Positions 9,377 to 19,472 are shown, counted from the first letter of the stretch. The stretch: DNA of 64,000 nucleotides from Sphingobacteruim zhuxiongii (GCF_009557615.1 NZ_CP045652.1:310001-374000); one strand, 5' to 3'. Program-made: numbers and translations. Notes: generated by a model from the sequence alone, not told the origin.

Positions 9377-12178
9377 ATGCAAGAACGTGCAAGTCATAGT
9401 CCAAAGTCTCATATCCAAATCAAAGGTGCTCGAGTAAATAATCTTAAGAACATTGATGTAGATATCCCCAAAAACAAGCTTATTGTAATTACTGGTATGT
9501 CAGGTTCAGGGAAATCCTCGCTGGCATTCGATACCCTTTATGCTGAAGGACAACGCCGATATGTCGAAAGTTTATCGTCTTATGCCCGTCAATTTATGGG
9601 GCGTATGAATAAGCCTGATGTAGATTATATCAAGGGTATTGCACCAGCAATTGCTATTGAGCAAAAGGTTATTTCAAGTAATCCACGTTCTACGGTTGGA
9701 ACTTCAACCGAAATTTATGATTATTTAAAGCTTCTCTATGCTCGAATTGGGCGAACAATATCGCCGATTTCTGGGCAAGAGGTGAAAAAAGACTCTGTGA
9801 CTTCGATTGTTGACAAAATGTTGGCTTTCGAAGATGATACAACAGTTACTATATACAGCGCGTTAATCCCACTTAACGACCGAAAATTAAAAGAGGAACT
9901 TTCCCTATTACTTCAGAAAGGGTTTACCCGAATTAAATATCAAGGGGCAATCAAGAAGATAGAATCGATTATTGAAGATAAGGAGGTGGCGAATACAAGC
10001 TTCCAAGTCGGAGAAATCTTTATTGTTATTGACCGTATTGTTTTGGATCATTCTGAGGATACGATTAATCGATTGGCGGATTCAGTTCAAACAGCATATT
10101 TTGAAGGGAAAGGAGAGTGTGATGTCGAAGCTGGAGATCAATCTTTTCATTTTTCCGATAAATTTGAACTCGATGGGATAATCTTCGAAGAACCAACACC
10201 TAATTTTTTCAGTTTCAATAATCCTTACGGAGCATGTAAGCGCTGCGAGGGCTATGGTAAAGTTATTGGGATTGATCCAGACCTTGTTATCCCGGATAAA
10301 AGCCGATCTGTATTTGACGGTGCAATAGCACCGTGGCGCGGAGAAAAGATGGGCGCATGGTTAGATAAACTTGTCAGGTCTGCGATTAAATTCGATTTTC
10401 CAATCCATCGTGATTATAGCGAATTAACGAAAGAGCAGCAAGAGCTATTGTGGACAGGTAATCAACATTTCCGTGGATTAAATGAATTCTTTGCAGAACT
10501 CGAAGAGCAAACTTATAAAATACAATACCGCGTAATGCTATCCCGCTATCGCGGAAAAACAGACTGTCCAGATTGTAAAGGTACGCGTCTGCGCAAAGAC
10601 GCTTCCTTTGTAAAGGTCAATGGACGTTCCATTACAGATATCGTTTTACTGCCCCTAGACAAAGCGTATGATTTGTTTAATAACCTCGAATTGACGGAGA
10701 ATGAAACGATAATTGCAAAGCGTTTGTTAGCGGAGATTGTGAACAGATTACAATTTTTGTGTGATGTTGGTCTTAGCTACCTGACATTGAATCGCTTAAG
10801 TAATAGTTTGTCTGGCGGAGAATCTCAGCGGATTAATTTAGCAACATCCTTAGGTAGTTCCTTGGTGGGATCGATTTATGTGCTTGATGAACCTAGCATA
10901 GGCTTACATCCGCGCGATACGCAGCGATTAATATCGGTGTTGAAGTCTTTGCGCGATGCTGGTAACACGGTGATTGTTGTAGAGCATGAACAAGAGATGA
11001 TGGAGGCCGCCGACTATTTGATTGATATCGGGCCAGAAGCAGGGATACATGGCGGAGAGCTTGTCTTTGCAGGGACCTACGATCAAATTATCAAAGATAA
11101 GGAGAGTTTAACGGGCCAATATTTGAGTGGTGATATCAGCATTCCTGTTCCAAAACGCCGTAGAAAATGGGCGGATTCAATTCGGATCAAGGGAGCACGT
11201 GAAAATAATTTACAAAACATTACAGTTGACTTTCCATTACATGTTTTTACTGTTGTTTCTGGAGTGTCTGGTTCTGGGAAAACATCCCTAGTCAAGCGTA
11301 TTCTATATCCAGCCTTACAAAAAGCACTGGGAAGTTATTCTGGTGAACAAACAGGTATTTTCGATGCTATTGAAGGCGCGATGGATCTTGTAGAGCAAAT
11401 TGAAATGGTGGACCAGAATCCAATTGGTCGTTCTACCCGTTCGAATCCTGTAACTTACGTTAAGGCATGGGACGAAGTACGGGCGCTATACTCGAGCTTG
11501 CCGGCATCCAAAGCAAATGGGTTAAAACCTTCCGCATTTTCATTTAATGTAGAGGGCGGTCGTTGTGAGATGTGTCAAGGCGAAGGTGTTGTTAAGATAG
11601 AAATGCAGTTTATGGCAGATATTGTACTTCCATGTGAAGCATGCGGTGGTAAGCGCTTTAAACAACACGTTCTTGATGTGACCTACAAAGAGAAATCTGT
11701 TGCAGATATATTAGACTTAAGTGTGGATGAAGCGGTGGAATTCTTTGCTGATCAGCCGAAGATATTGAACAAACTAAGCCCTTTACAGGAAGTAGGTTTG
11801 GGCTACGTGAAGCTTGGGCAATCATCCAGCACACTATCTGGTGGGGAAGCGCAGCGTATCAAACTAGCTTCTTTCTTAATCAAAGGCAATAATCAGAAGA
11901 AAACGCTATTTATATTTGATGAACCTACAACAGGTCTTCACTTTCATGATATTGAAAAGTTATTGAAAGCCTTCAATGCACTTATTGAACAAGGCAATAG
12001 TGTTTTGGTTATTGAACATAACCTTGACATGATTAAATCGGCCGACTGGGTTATTGATATTGGTCCAGAGGGAGGAAATAATGGGGGTAAGGTCGTCTTT
12101 GCTGGAGTTCCAGAGGATCTTGTTAAGCAAAAAGACTCTTACACCGGAAACTATTTACTAAGACACCTAAATTCTTAA
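9377..12178 (+). CDS. uvrA: Excinuclease ABC subunit A (UvrA-type ATPase)
   Basis: This roughly 933-residue protein, close to the usual UvrA length, recognises DNA lesions and loads UvrB in nucleotide excision repair. It has a Walker A (GMSGSGKSS, near residues 40-48), an ABC signature ([10 protein letters not shown]), a second Walker A (GVSGSGKTS), a second signature ([10 protein letters not shown]), and the C-terminal zinc finger with CEMCQGEG and CEACGGKR. A UvrB-binding-like region is present between the first ATPase halves. Oddly, cysteine pairs expected after ARIG and before the CKRCEGYGK stretch are replaced (SPISG; FELDG), so the first zinc sites look degenerate. An ATG at 9377 is preferred over the TTG at 9368. 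A second UvrA elsewhere in the genome is possible. Confidence 0.93.
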   Translation: MQERASHSPKSHIQIKGARVNNLKNIDVDIPKNKLIVITGMSGSGKSSLAFDTLYAEGQRRYVESLSSYARQFMGRMNKPDVDYIKGIAPAIAIEQKVISSNPRSTVGTSTEIYDYLKLLYARIGRTISPISGQEVKKDSVTSIVDKMLAFEDDTTVTIYSALIPLNDRKLKEELSLLLQKGFTRIKYQGAIKKIESIIEDKEVANTSFQVGEIFIVIDRIVLDHSEDTINRLADSVQTAYFEGKGECDVEAGDQSFHFSDKFELDGIIFEEPTPNFFSFNNPYGACKRCEGYGKVIGIDPDLVIPDKSRSVFDGAIAPWRGEKMGAWLDKLVRSAIKFDFPIHRDYSELTKEQQELLWTGNQHFRGLNEFFAELEEQTYKIQYRVMLSRYRGKTDCPDCKGTRLRKDASFVKVNGRSITDIVLLPLDKAYDLFNNLELTENETIIAKRLLAEIVNRLQFLCDVGLSYLTLNRLSNSLSGGESQRINLATSLGSSLVGSIYVLDEPSIGLHPRDTQRLISVLKSLRDAGNTVIVVEHEQEMMEAADYLIDIGPEAGIHGGELVFAGTYDQIIKDKESLTGQYLSGDISIPVPKRRRKWADSIRIKGARENNLQNITVDFPLHVFTVVSGVSGSGKTSLVKRILYPALQKALGSYSGEQTGIFDAIEGAMDLVEQIEMVDQNPIGRSTRSNPVTYVKAWDEVRALYSSLPASKANGLKPSAFSFNVEGGRCEMCQGEGVVKIEMQFMADIVLPCEACGGKRFKQHVLDVTYKEKSVADILDLSVDEAVEFFADQPKILNKLSPLQEVGLGYVKLGQSSSTLSGGEAQRIKLASFLIKGNNQKKTLFIFDEPTTGLHFHDIEKLLKAFNALIEQGNSVLVIEHNLDMIKSADWVIDIGPEGGNNGGKVVFAGVPEDLVKQKDSYTGNYLLRHLNS

Positions 12179-12192
12179 ATAAAACAAGTACT

Positions 12193-13836
12193 ATGTTAAA
12201 ACGAGTATACGCAACATTGTTATTTCTAGGTTTTTGTACTGCGCTAAGTGCGCAAGTTGAAAGACCTAAGTTGGTCATAGGCTTAATGGTCGATCAAATG
12301 AGATGGGACTATCTTTATCGCTTCGCTGACCGCTACGGAAACGATGGTTTTAAACGCCTACTAAATGAAGGCTATTCTTGCGAGAATACAATTATTGATT
12401 ACGTCCCTACGTTTACAGCAATAGGGCATAGCTCTGTATATACTGGGTCTGTGCCGTCCATACATGGAATTGCGGGGAATGACTGGATTGAACAACAAAC
12501 TGGAAATCCTATGTACTGTACACAGGATGATGCGGTTGTTGGTGTAGGCACCGTAGAGAAAGAAGGTAAGCAATCACCAAGAAATCTATTGGCTTCTACT
12601 GTGACGGATCAATTAAAGCTTGCTACGAATTTCAACTCTAAAGTCGTAGGTATTGCGATTAAAGACCGCGGTGGTATTTTACCAGCAGGTCATTTTGCCG
12701 ATGCTGCGTATTGGTTTGAGGCAAAATCTGGAGATTGGATTTCAAGTACGTATTACATGAAAAATCTACCAACCTGGGTAAATTCTTTTAATAAGCAGAA
12801 GCTTGCTGATAAGTATTTGAAGCAAGATTGGAATACGTTATACCCGATTGATACCTATGTGAATAACAGCGTGTCGGATGATAATGAGTATGAAGGTAAA
12901 TGGGCAGGAGAAGAGAAACCTACCTTCCCAAGAAAGACTTCCTTGTTAATGAAAGATGCAGGATACGAACTGATAAAATCTACGCCTTATGGGAATCAGA
13001 TCACGTTAGACTTTGCTAAAGAAGCTATCAAAAACGAAAAATTAGGAAACAATCCCAAAAAAGCAACGGACTTTCTTTGCGTGAGTCTTTCAGCGACTGA
13101 TTATGTAGGTCATCGCTATTCTTTATCTTCAGTTGAAATCGAAGACATCTACCTTAGATTGGATCAAGAACTAGCAGCCTTTTTTAAATATCTAGATCAA
13201 ACTGTTGGAAAGGGAAATTATACATTCTTCTTAACGGCAGATCATGCTGCATCTTACAATTCGCGTTACTTCATGGACATGCGTGGGAATGGTGGTTATT
13301 TCTTTTCTAGACAGCTTCATAGAAACTTGAATGAAAAGTTAAAAGCAGAATTTGGAGCTGAGAATTTAGTGAGAAGTCTGATGAATTACCAAGTACATCT
13401 AAACTATAAAGTAATTGAGGATAATAAATTAGATGAGGAGGCAATTAAGAAATCAATTATTAAGCAGTTGCGCCATGAAGATGGAGTTGCTTATGTTGTT
13501 GATGTTGAAGGAGGTGAAAACATGTTATTGCCAGCGCCTTTGCGAGAGAAGATCATCAATGGATATAATCGTAAACGAAGCGGAGCGATTCAGATTATCA
13601 CTGAGCCTCAATGGTATGATGGCACGCCACGTTCTACCGGTACTACCCATGGAACTTGGACGCCTTATGACTCTCATATTCCATTAGTATTTATGGGTTG
13701 GGGTATTAAACATGGTAAGTCGAACAAAGTTGTTCACGTAACAGATATTGCACCTACCATATCCTCACTTTTACATGTGATGGAACCAAACGGATCGATT
13801 GGTCAACCGATTGTTGAAGTTTTAGGGAACGATTAA
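12193..13836 (+). CDS. pafA: PafA-like secreted alkaline phosphatase (phosphodiesterase/nucleotide pyrophosphatase superfamily)
   Basis: This 547-residue protein has a signal peptide ending about residue 21 (TALSAQ). Its residues line up with the two-zinc PafA site: Asp34 (VDQMRWDYL), nucleophile Thr75 (VPTFTAIGH), Asn96 (GNDW), the Lys and Arg of IKDRGG, Asp/His of DYVGH, Asp/His of TADH, and His in TGTTHGT. The Lys/Arg pair is what separates phosphomonoesterases such as PafA from diesterases, so a periplasmic phosphomonoesterase is the best call. It follows uvrA by 14 bp and may be co-transcribed with it. No phosphate-regulation box was recognised. Confidence 0.88.
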   Translation: MLKRVYATLLFLGFCTALSAQVERPKLVIGLMVDQMRWDYLYRFADRYGNDGFKRLLNEGYSCENTIIDYVPTFTAIGHSSVYTGSVPSIHGIAGNDWIEQQTGNPMYCTQDDAVVGVGTVEKEGKQSPRNLLASTVTDQLKLATNFNSKVVGIAIKDRGGILPAGHFADAAYWFEAKSGDWISSTYYMKNLPTWVNSFNKQKLADKYLKQDWNTLYPIDTYVNNSVSDDNEYEGKWAGEEKPTFPRKTSLLMKDAGYELIKSTPYGNQITLDFAKEAIKNEKLGNNPKKATDFLCVSLSATDYVGHRYSLSSVEIEDIYLRLDQELAAFFKYLDQTVGKGNYTFFLTADHAASYNSRYFMDMRGNGGYFFSRQLHRNLNEKLKAEFGAENLVRSLMNYQVHLNYKVIEDNKLDEEAIKKSIIKQLRHEDGVAYVVDVEGGENMLLPAPLREKIINGYNRKRSGAIQIITEPQWYDGTPRSTGTTHGTWTPYDSHIPLVFMGWGIKHGKSNKVVHVTDIAPTISSLLHVMEPNGSIGQPIVEVLGND

Positions 13837-13842
13837 ATTTAG

Positions 13843-13850
13843 TACATTTG
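13843..13850 (+). promoter_or_regulatory. Candidate -7 box for the Rrf2 gene (TACATTTG)
   Basis: TACATTTG matches TAnnTTTG and would place a transcription start about 26 bp before the Rrf2 ATG. A TTG lies upstream but at slightly long spacing (26 bp), so the -33 element is doubtful. Confidence 0.45.
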
Positions 13851-13882
13851 AGGAACAGGGAATAGTTCACCTATTTATAAAT

Positions 13883-14329
13883 ATGCTTTCTAAGAAAACA
13901 AAATACGCAATCAAAGCCCTAATGGTATTAGGCAGGAATTTCGGACAAGAACCCATGCAAATCGGCAAAATAGCTGAGGAGGAACGTATTCCGAAAAAAT
14001 TTCTTGAGCAAATCCTATTAGAAATGCGAAATGCTGGGATTTTGTACTCCAAAAAAGGTGCTGGCGGTGGATATAGCCTTAATAAGGCCCCCGAAGATAT
14101 CTACTTATCGCAGGTTATGCGATTGATTGATGGACCAATTGCCTTACTTCCATGTGTTAGCTTGAATTTTTATCGCTCTTGTGAAGAGTGTGTAGAAGAA
14201 CATGCTTGTGGTATTCGCGATGTGTTTGTAGAAGTACGAAATGCGATGCTTCAAATCTTGAATGATACAAGCATCTCGCATTTGATCAATAAAGAAAAGG
14301 AATTGAACCTAGAAGACGATTCCAACTAA
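13883..14329 (+). CDS. Rrf2 family transcriptional regulator
   Basis: The 148-residue protein carries an N-terminal winged helix (KTKYAIKALMVLGR, then IGKIAEEERIPKKFLEQIL and the wing KGAGGGYSL) typical of Rrf2/IscR/CymR proteins. It has cysteines in LLPCVSLNFYRSCEECVEEHACG, four in a spacing reminiscent of the Fe-S cluster ligands of IscR/NsrR, though one more than needed. It may sense iron-sulfur status, nitric oxide or cysteine supply; which of these cannot be decided. Its stop lies 3 bp from the stop of the convergent VOC gene, and no terminator separates them. Confidence 0.9.
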   Translation: MLSKKTKYAIKALMVLGRNFGQEPMQIGKIAEEERIPKKFLEQILLEMRNAGILYSKKGAGGGYSLNKAPEDIYLSQVMRLIDGPIALLPCVSLNFYRSCEECVEEHACGIRDVFVEVRNAMLQILNDTSISHLINKEKELNLEDDSN

Positions 14330-14332
14330 ATA

Positions 14333-14722
14333 TTAAGTCTCGTATAGTTCGATGGGTAAGCCATCGGGATCACTGAAGAAAGTGAACCTTTTTTCAGTGA
14401 TTTCATCTATACGAATCTCCTCTACCGCTATCCCTAAATTCAACAAACGGTCCCTTTCAGCCTTAATATCAAGAACGGAAAAAGCTAGATGGCGTAAACC
14501 AAGTGCTTCCGGAAAACTCGGACGTGCCGGCGGATTAGGAAATGAAAATAGCTCAATAATATATTCTCCATTTAAGCTGAGATCTAACTTATAGGAGTTT
14601 CGTGTTTCACGGAAAACTTCTCGCAGAATACCTAGGCCTAATACCTCTGTATAGAACTGCTTTGATCTTTGATAATCGCTGCAGATAATAGCAATGTGAT
14701 GTACTCCAGTTAGACCAAGCAT
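14333..14722 (-). CDS. VOC superfamily (glyoxalase-I-like, YaeR-type) protein
   Basis: The 129-residue protein contains two beta-alpha-beta-beta-beta modules of the vicinal oxygen chelate fold. Likely metal ligands are His in GVHHIAI, Glu in EYIIELF, His in LRHLAF and Glu in LPIELYE. It is the length of the YaeR/GloA2 group, whose substrate is not settled. Its start overlaps the murF stop by one base (TAATG), so it is translated after murF in the same operon. Confidence 0.85.
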   Translation of the reverse strand: MLGLTGVHHIAIICSDYQRSKQFYTEVLGLGILREVFRETRNSYKLDLSLNGEYIIELFSFPNPPARPSFPEALGLRHLAFSVLDIKAERDRLLNLGIAVEEIRIDEITEKRFTFFSDPDGLPIELYET

Positions 14723-16026
14723 TACAAGAGATCCATTAGATTTTCGAATGCCATTCCGCGCGATGCTTTCAATAGGACCATCGCGTCTGATATAGGCTTT
14801 GAAGCAAGACTTTTTCGAAAATCCTCGGTCGTTTCATAATATTCGGCAGACTCATCTCTCAAAGCATAAAAAGCTTTACCAACGAAAACTAATTGGTCAA
14901 CAGCAATAGATTTTGCGTGTTCAATCACTTTGCGGTGCTCTGCTTCACTTTCATCCCCCATTTCGAACATATCACCCAAAATGATCACTTTTTTCGGAGC
15001 TTCTATAACCTCCATATTACCCAATGCTGCGGCCATGCTGCTCGCGTTGGCATTGTAATAGTCCGCAATAACCGTATTACGTGATGTCTTAACAACCTGT
15101 GAGCGATTGTTTTGTGGAACGTAGCTGCTTAATCCATGGTTGATTTGCTCTGCGCTTAAGTCAAAATGTAAACCTAAAGCAACAGCTGCTAACATATTCT
15201 CCGTATTGTAGGCTCCAGTTAGGTTACTATTTACCTCGTATGTTACGTCATGCCCTTGTTGTTTCCAAAATATCGTTAACATGGGGTTCGCCTTTACTAA
15301 GCCGCCTTGAACAGCATTCTCTGCTGAAAATCCGTACCAAATGATGTGCTCTAAACCACGCGCCTCTGCCATGGCTCGTAGTTCCTGATTGTCGCCTTGT
15401 ATAAAGGCTAATCCTTGATGTTCTTTTAGAAAGTCGTATAATTCACCTTTCGTTTTCTTAACACCTTCAAATGACCCGAAACCCTCTAGGTGTGCTTTTC
15501 CAACGTTTGTAATCAAGCCATGGGTAGGCAAAGAAATACCGCTTAAGAAAGCGATTTCTTCCTGATGATTTGCTCCCATTTCGATAATCGCAATTTCTAG
15601 ATCTTTTGGAAGGGAAAGAATAGTAAGGGGTACACCGATATGGTTATTCAGATTTCCTTTGGTCGCAAAAGTTTTAAATTTCTGAGATAGAACTGCGTAA
15701 ACCAATTCTTTGGTAGTCGTTTTCCCATTGGTTCCTGTGATACCAATAAAAGGGATGTTTAATTGCTTTCTGTGGTAACGAGCAAGATCTTGTAAACTTG
15801 TAAGCACATCATCTACTAGTATGTAGTTTTCCTCGTCTTTTGCATATTGAGGATCGTCAATTACAACGTATTTTGCCCCTTGTGCTAAAGCTTGCGCTGC
15901 AAAACTGTTTCCATTGAATGATTCTCCTTTTAAAGCAAAGAAAATACAATCTTTACTGATTTGTCGAGTATCGGTACAAACCTGTGGAAATGCTAGATAG
16001 AGTTGATAAAGTTGTGCTGTTTGCAT
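14722..16026 (-). CDS. murF: UDP-N-acetylmuramoyl-tripeptide--D-alanyl-D-alanine ligase
   Basis: MurF adds D-Ala-D-Ala to the peptidoglycan precursor in the cytoplasm. The product (434 residues from the ATG) has the N-terminal Mur ligase domain (CTDTRQISKDCIFFALKG), the ATP loop TGTNGKTT at about residues 97-104, the central motif IIEMGANHQEEI, and the C-terminal stretch ILGDMFEMGDES. A TTG 18 bp upstream would lengthen it, but that TTG overlaps the -7 box of the likely promoter, so the ATG at 16026 is preferred. It is followed by a coupled VOC gene. Confidence 0.95.
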   Translation of the reverse strand: MQTAQLYQLYLAFPQVCTDTRQISKDCIFFALKGESFNGNSFAAQALAQGAKYVVIDDPQYAKDEENYILVDDVLTSLQDLARYHRKQLNIPFIGITGTNGKTTTKELVYAVLSQKFKTFATKGNLNNHIGVPLTILSLPKDLEIAIIEMGANHQEEIAFLSGISLPTHGLITNVGKAHLEGFGSFEGVKKTKGELYDFLKEHQGLAFIQGDNQELRAMAEARGLEHIIWYGFSAENAVQGGLVKANPMLTIFWKQQGHDVTYEVNSNLTGAYNTENMLAAVALGLHFDLSAEQINHGLSSYVPQNNRSQVVKTSRNTVIADYYNANASSMAAALGNMEVIEAPKKVIILGDMFEMGDESEAEHRKVIEHAKSIAVDQLVFVGKAFYALRDESAEYYETTEDFRKSLASKPISDAMVLLKASRGMAFENLMDLL

Positions 16027-16041
16027 TACATTATTTTTTAA

Positions 16042-16072
16042 CAAAGGTAAGTATGCATTTAGCCATTGCCAA
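16042..16072 (-). promoter_or_regulatory. Promoter for murF (TTG-N20-TACCTTTG)
   Basis: On the minus strand a TTG at 16072-16070 is followed after 20 bp by TACCTTTG at 16049-16042, matching the Bacteroidota -33/-7 consensus. The transcript would start near 16036, about 10 bp before the murF ATG at 16026. Confidence 0.7.
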
Positions 16073-16097
16073 TAAAATCAAGCAATTTTTTATCGCT

Positions 16098-16256
16098 CTA
16101 TTTTTGATTATGAAGTGTAGAAACCGTTCGATTTCTTCCCATCTGATCTTTTGCAATCTCCTTCTCTTTACTTGCCACATATGCGCCTATTGCAAACCCA
16201 GCGAGTAGACATAGAAGTGCAATGGTGAGCACCATTTTCTTCTTTTTTGAGTCCAT
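16098..16256 (-). CDS. Small single-pass membrane protein
   Basis: From the ATG at 16256 this encodes 52 residues: a basic start (MDSKKKK), one hydrophobic segment (VLTIALLCLLAGFAIGAYVA) and a charged tail. The frame extends upstream to 16340 but that part is AT-rich leader without protein character. It sits between pfkA and the murF promoter. No family was recognised; the composition is plausible for a small membrane peptide, but a chance frame cannot be excluded. Confidence 0.5.
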   Translation of the reverse strand: MDSKKKKMVLTIALLCLLAGFAIGAYVASKEKEIAKDQMGRNRTVSTLHNQK

Positions 16257-16338
16257 GTACTTTTTATATTTATATAATAGTTGTTGTGTAATATACAAGA
16301 TAAGGGGTATATAAGTTTTAATCAAATTCGAATAATGC

Positions 16339-16367
16339 AAAAAGGTATCCCATTGGGATACCTTTTT
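16339..16367 (-). terminator. Terminator after pfkA
   Basis: AAAAAGGTATCCCA pairs with TGGGATACCTTTTT, giving a stem flanked by A and T runs. It lies 28 bp past the pfkA stop on the minus strand and could also work on the plus strand. Confidence 0.85.
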
Positions 16368-16394
16368 GTTGATATTTTATGCTTGAAGAAGCGA

Positions 16395-17369
16395 TTATAA
16401 TGATAAGATTTCTACAATACGTGTTAAGTTTGTGTTGATTTTATCGATATGCTTAATTGCTTTCGTGAATGGCGTAAATTGTACGTTGCCGCAAATCAAG
16501 CCAGCCATCTCACCTTGGCGACCTTCTAAAAGACCTTCAACTGAGGCAACGCCTAAGCGGCTCGCCAATACGCGATCCATACAAGTAGGTTTTCCACCGC
16601 GTTGGATATGGCCTAAGATCGAAACTCGCACATCGTACGAAGGAAAGTTTTGTTTTATTTTCTCTGCAACGACTAATCCGCCTTCTTCATCCCCTTCAGC
16701 TACAATGATAATACGGGAAGATTTATTCTTACGCGTTTTATCGAGGCGTTTCATGATTGCGTCATAGTCAACTTTAAGTTCAGGGATTAATACGGCTTCC
16801 GCACCAGTGCTGATACCAGAGCGAAGGGCAATTAATCCAGAGTCACGGCCCATCACTTCAACGACGAATAAACGGTCATGCGATTCTGCTGTGTCGCGGA
16901 TCTTATCTACCGCGTCAACAACGGTGTTGATTGCCGTGTCATATCCAATCGTAAAGTCAGTTCCTGCAAGGTCATTGTCGATAGTACCTGGGATCCCGAT
17001 AACAGGAACCTCAAATTCTTCAATTAATTTCGCTGCTCCAGTAAATGTCCCATCCCCACCAATTACGACAAGGGCGTCTATATTTAGTTTCTTAATGTTC
17101 TCGTAAGCTTGCTTTCTTCCTTCAATCGTGCGAAATTCATCGCTACGTGCGGTTTTCAAGATTGTACCACCACGCTGAATAATGTTTGCTACAGATTTCG
17201 CATCCATAGAAATAATATCCCCATGAACTAATCCGTCGTATCCGCGACGGATACCAAACATATTAATACCATGATAAATACCTGTTCTTACAACTGCGCG
17301 AATCGCAGCGTTCATACCAGGTGCATCTCCTCCTGAAGTTAATACGGCTATGTTCTTTATGTTGCTCAT
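16395..17369 (-). CDS. pfkA: ATP-dependent 6-phosphofructokinase
   Basis: The 324-residue protein phosphorylates fructose 6-phosphate in glycolysis. It has the typical PfkA start (VLTSGGDAPGMNAAIR), the ATP-binding GGDGT at residues 104-108 with Gly rather than Asp after GGD (the ATP, not pyrophosphate, type), the catalytic segment GTIDNDL, and the substrate stretches EVMGRDSG and ILGHIQRGG. It stands alone between a terminator and a 370-bp non-coding stretch. A TATATTTG lies 4 bp before the ATG, but no -33 element is visible at the usual distance. Confidence 0.97.
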   Translation of the reverse strand: MSNIKNIAVLTSGGDAPGMNAAIRAVVRTGIYHGINMFGIRRGYDGLVHGDIISMDAKSVANIIQRGGTILKTARSDEFRTIEGRKQAYENIKKLNIDALVVIGGDGTFTGAAKLIEEFEVPVIGIPGTIDNDLAGTDFTIGYDTAINTVVDAVDKIRDTAESHDRLFVVEVMGRDSGLIALRSGISTGAEAVLIPELKVDYDAIMKRLDKTRKNKSSRIIIVAEGDEEGGLVVAEKIKQNFPSYDVRVSILGHIQRGGKPTCMDRVLASRLGVASVEGLLEGRQGEMAGLICGNVQFTPFTKAIKHIDKINTNLTRIVEILSL

Positions 17370-17687
17370 ATTTCAAATATACCAATTCCTTGGCGTTAGT
17401 ATTGTTTATTGTATAGGTTGATCACAAAATTACATGAAAATCACCAAATCAGTGTCAAACGATTGCCGAATATGCGAAATCTTTTTCTAAACTGAAAAGT
17501 TCTACTTCCCTTTCAAATCCCTTACAAAGTCCTTACAATTCCCATGCGAATCGGAAGTGAAAGGGTAATATATTGGCTTAGATTGAAATCGAGTGCTTGC
17601 TTAATGGGTCGGGGATAGGAATAGAATCTTGGGAATGAATGCAATCCTTGTTTTTGTGATAGAGGGAGTCTTGATGACATTAAATAA
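17370..17687. other. Non-coding stretch between pfkA and dsbD
   Basis: About 320 bp upstream of pfkA on the minus strand. No open frame with protein character, no tRNA-like fold and no clear promoter was found apart from the TATATTTG beside the pfkA start. It presumably holds the pfkA control region. Confidence 0.5.
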
Positions 17688-17723
17688 AAAGCGCCGTATT
17701 GTTGGAAGACAATACGGCGCTTT
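17688..17723 (-). terminator. Terminator after dsbD
   Basis: A perfect 15-bp stem (AAAGCGCCGTATTGT with ACAATACGGCGCTTT) around a 6-base loop, 20 bp past the dsbD stop, with a T-rich tail in the minus-strand transcript. Confidence 0.92.
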
Positions 17724-17742
17724 ATTTCTTTATTAGGGATTT

Positions 17743-19443
17743 TTATTTCGCTTTATAAGCGTCTATAGCGCTCTGCAAATAGGCTGCATAGCTCTCAATA
17801 TCATAATTTGCGCCACTTGCTGGAACCAGTAATTGCTCATCAGCACCTACGATTGCATACAAGGGTTGGGAATTGCTCTGAAAGCGAGTGATCTGAAAGT
17901 CCGTATTTTTCTTACCAACCGTATTGATCTTTTTGCCTGTTTCTTTGGAAACATATTGCTCCGCTTCAGGTAATTTCAAATCGTGCTCATCAACATATAA
18001 CTCGACTAAAATAAAGTTTTCATTGATTAGACCCTTCACTTTTGGATCCGACCATACCGAGGCTTCCATCTTGCGACAGTTTACACAAGTCCAGCCGGTA
18101 AAGTCAATCATCAATGGCTTATTCTCTGCCTTTGCTGCTGCCAATGCCTCATCATAATCATAGTAAGGATCGAATCCTTTAATTGTTGCACGACTGTGGA
18201 AATGGCTATAATGCTTTCTGCTAGCCGCATCCGTTGCCGTTGCGCTATGACCACTAGCACTAGAGATATCAAAATCCTGTGTTCCAATTGGAGGAAGGAA
18301 GGCTGCAATCGATTTTAATGGAGCGCCCCACATTCCTGGGATCATATAAACGACAAAGGAGAATACAACAATTGTTAATACTAAGCGAGGAACCGATAGA
18401 AAAGCTAAGTCACTATCGTGAGAGAACTTGATTTTCCCCAATAGGTAAAGTCCCATTAATCCAAAGATTACGATCCATAGGGCTAGGAATATTTCCCGAT
18501 CCAATAACTGCCAGTTGTACGCTAAATCCACGTTGGAAAGGAATTTCATCGCTAAAGCTAGCTCTAAGAAACCTAAAACCACTTTCACACTGTTTAACCA
18601 TCCGCCTGATTTAGGTAATGATTTTAATAATGAAGGGAACATCGCAAATAATACAAATGGAATGGCTAAAGCTAAAGAGAAGCCAAACATACCCACAGCA
18701 GGTCCTAAACGCTCGCCTTTGGTTGCCGCTTCTACAAGCAGGGTCCCGATTATCGGACCTGTACAAGAGAAAGAAACAACTGCTAAACTAGCCGACATAA
18801 AGAACAAACCGACCAATCCGCTTTTATCGGAATTGGAGTCAATCTTGTTGACAAATGAGCTTGGTAAGGTGATCTCGAATGCTCCGAAAAATGAAGCCGC
18901 AAAGACAACCAGTAAAAGGAAGAATAGGAAGTTGAAAATTCCGTTGGTGGAGAGTGCATTTAAGGCCTCTGGACCGAACGCAATGGTAATCAACATACCT
19001 AATGCTACATAAATAACGATGATAAACAGCCCGTATAAAAAGGCTTGAGAAATGGCTTTACTTCTGGAGTCTGATTTCTTGGTAAAGAAAGAGACTGTCA
19101 AAGGCACCATCGGGAAGATACAAGGCATTAGAAATGCTGCAAAACCGCCGATAAGGCCAGCGATAAAGATTCCCCAAAGAGATTTTGATTCCTGCGGTGC
19201 CGCAACAGCACTTGCAGAAGCTTTTGCTGTCGAGTCTTGACTCAAGGTATCTTGTCCATCAGAGAAGACAACATCTTCTGTGGCAACAAGCGTATCCTGT
19301 GTTGCGTCGCTTTCTACTTCACCTGCACCAAAATCTACATCTTCATAATTAACCAAAGAATCTTGAGCGAAACTGCTTGTAGGGAATGATATACTTAGAA
19401 ATAACCACGAAAGGGTTATGAATAGGAATTTTAATTTGCACAT
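17743..19443 (-). CDS. dsbD: Thiol:disulfide interchange protein DsbD, beta and gamma domains
   Basis: DsbD carries electrons from cytoplasmic thioredoxin across the inner membrane. This 566-residue protein has a signal peptide (to about residue 26), then an acidic Ser/Thr-rich linker of about 60 residues where the alpha domain would normally be. The membrane domain (about 88-375) has the redox cysteines in FLMPCIFPMVPL and SFSCTGPIIG. The C-terminal thioredoxin-like gamma domain has TCVNCRKME. The missing alpha domain appears to be the separate gene just upstream. A terminator stands between the two genes, and a TATTTTTG box (19461-19468) follows it, so dsbD may have its own promoter. Confidence 0.93.
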   Translation of the reverse strand: MCKLKFLFITLSWLFLSISFPTSSFAQDSLVNYEDVDFGAGEVESDATQDTLVATEDVVFSDGQDTLSQDSTAKASASAVAAPQESKSLWGIFIAGLIGGFAAFLMPCIFPMVPLTVSFFTKKSDSRSKAISQAFLYGLFIIVIYVALGMLITIAFGPEALNALSTNGIFNFLFFLLLVVFAASFFGAFEITLPSSFVNKIDSNSDKSGLVGLFFMSASLAVVSFSCTGPIIGTLLVEAATKGERLGPAVGMFGFSLALAIPFVLFAMFPSLLKSLPKSGGWLNSVKVVLGFLELALAMKFLSNVDLAYNWQLLDREIFLALWIVIFGLMGLYLLGKIKFSHDSDLAFLSVPRLVLTIVVFSFVVYMIPGMWGAPLKSIAAFLPPIGTQDFDISSASGHSATATDAASRKHYSHFHSRATIKGFDPYYDYDEALAAAKAENKPLMIDFTGWTCVNCRKMEASVWSDPKVKGLINENFILVELYVDEHDLKLPEAEQYVSKETGKKINTVGKKNTDFQITRFQSNSQPLYAIVGADEQLLVPASGANYDIESYAAYLQSAIDAYKAK

Positions 19444-19472
19444 ATTCGAAAATTAAAGTTCAAAAATACAAA

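Noticed and set aside
16027..16044. TTG start of murF at 16044
   Set aside because: The TTG lies inside the TACCTTTG promoter box; the ATG at 16026 agrees with the promoter.
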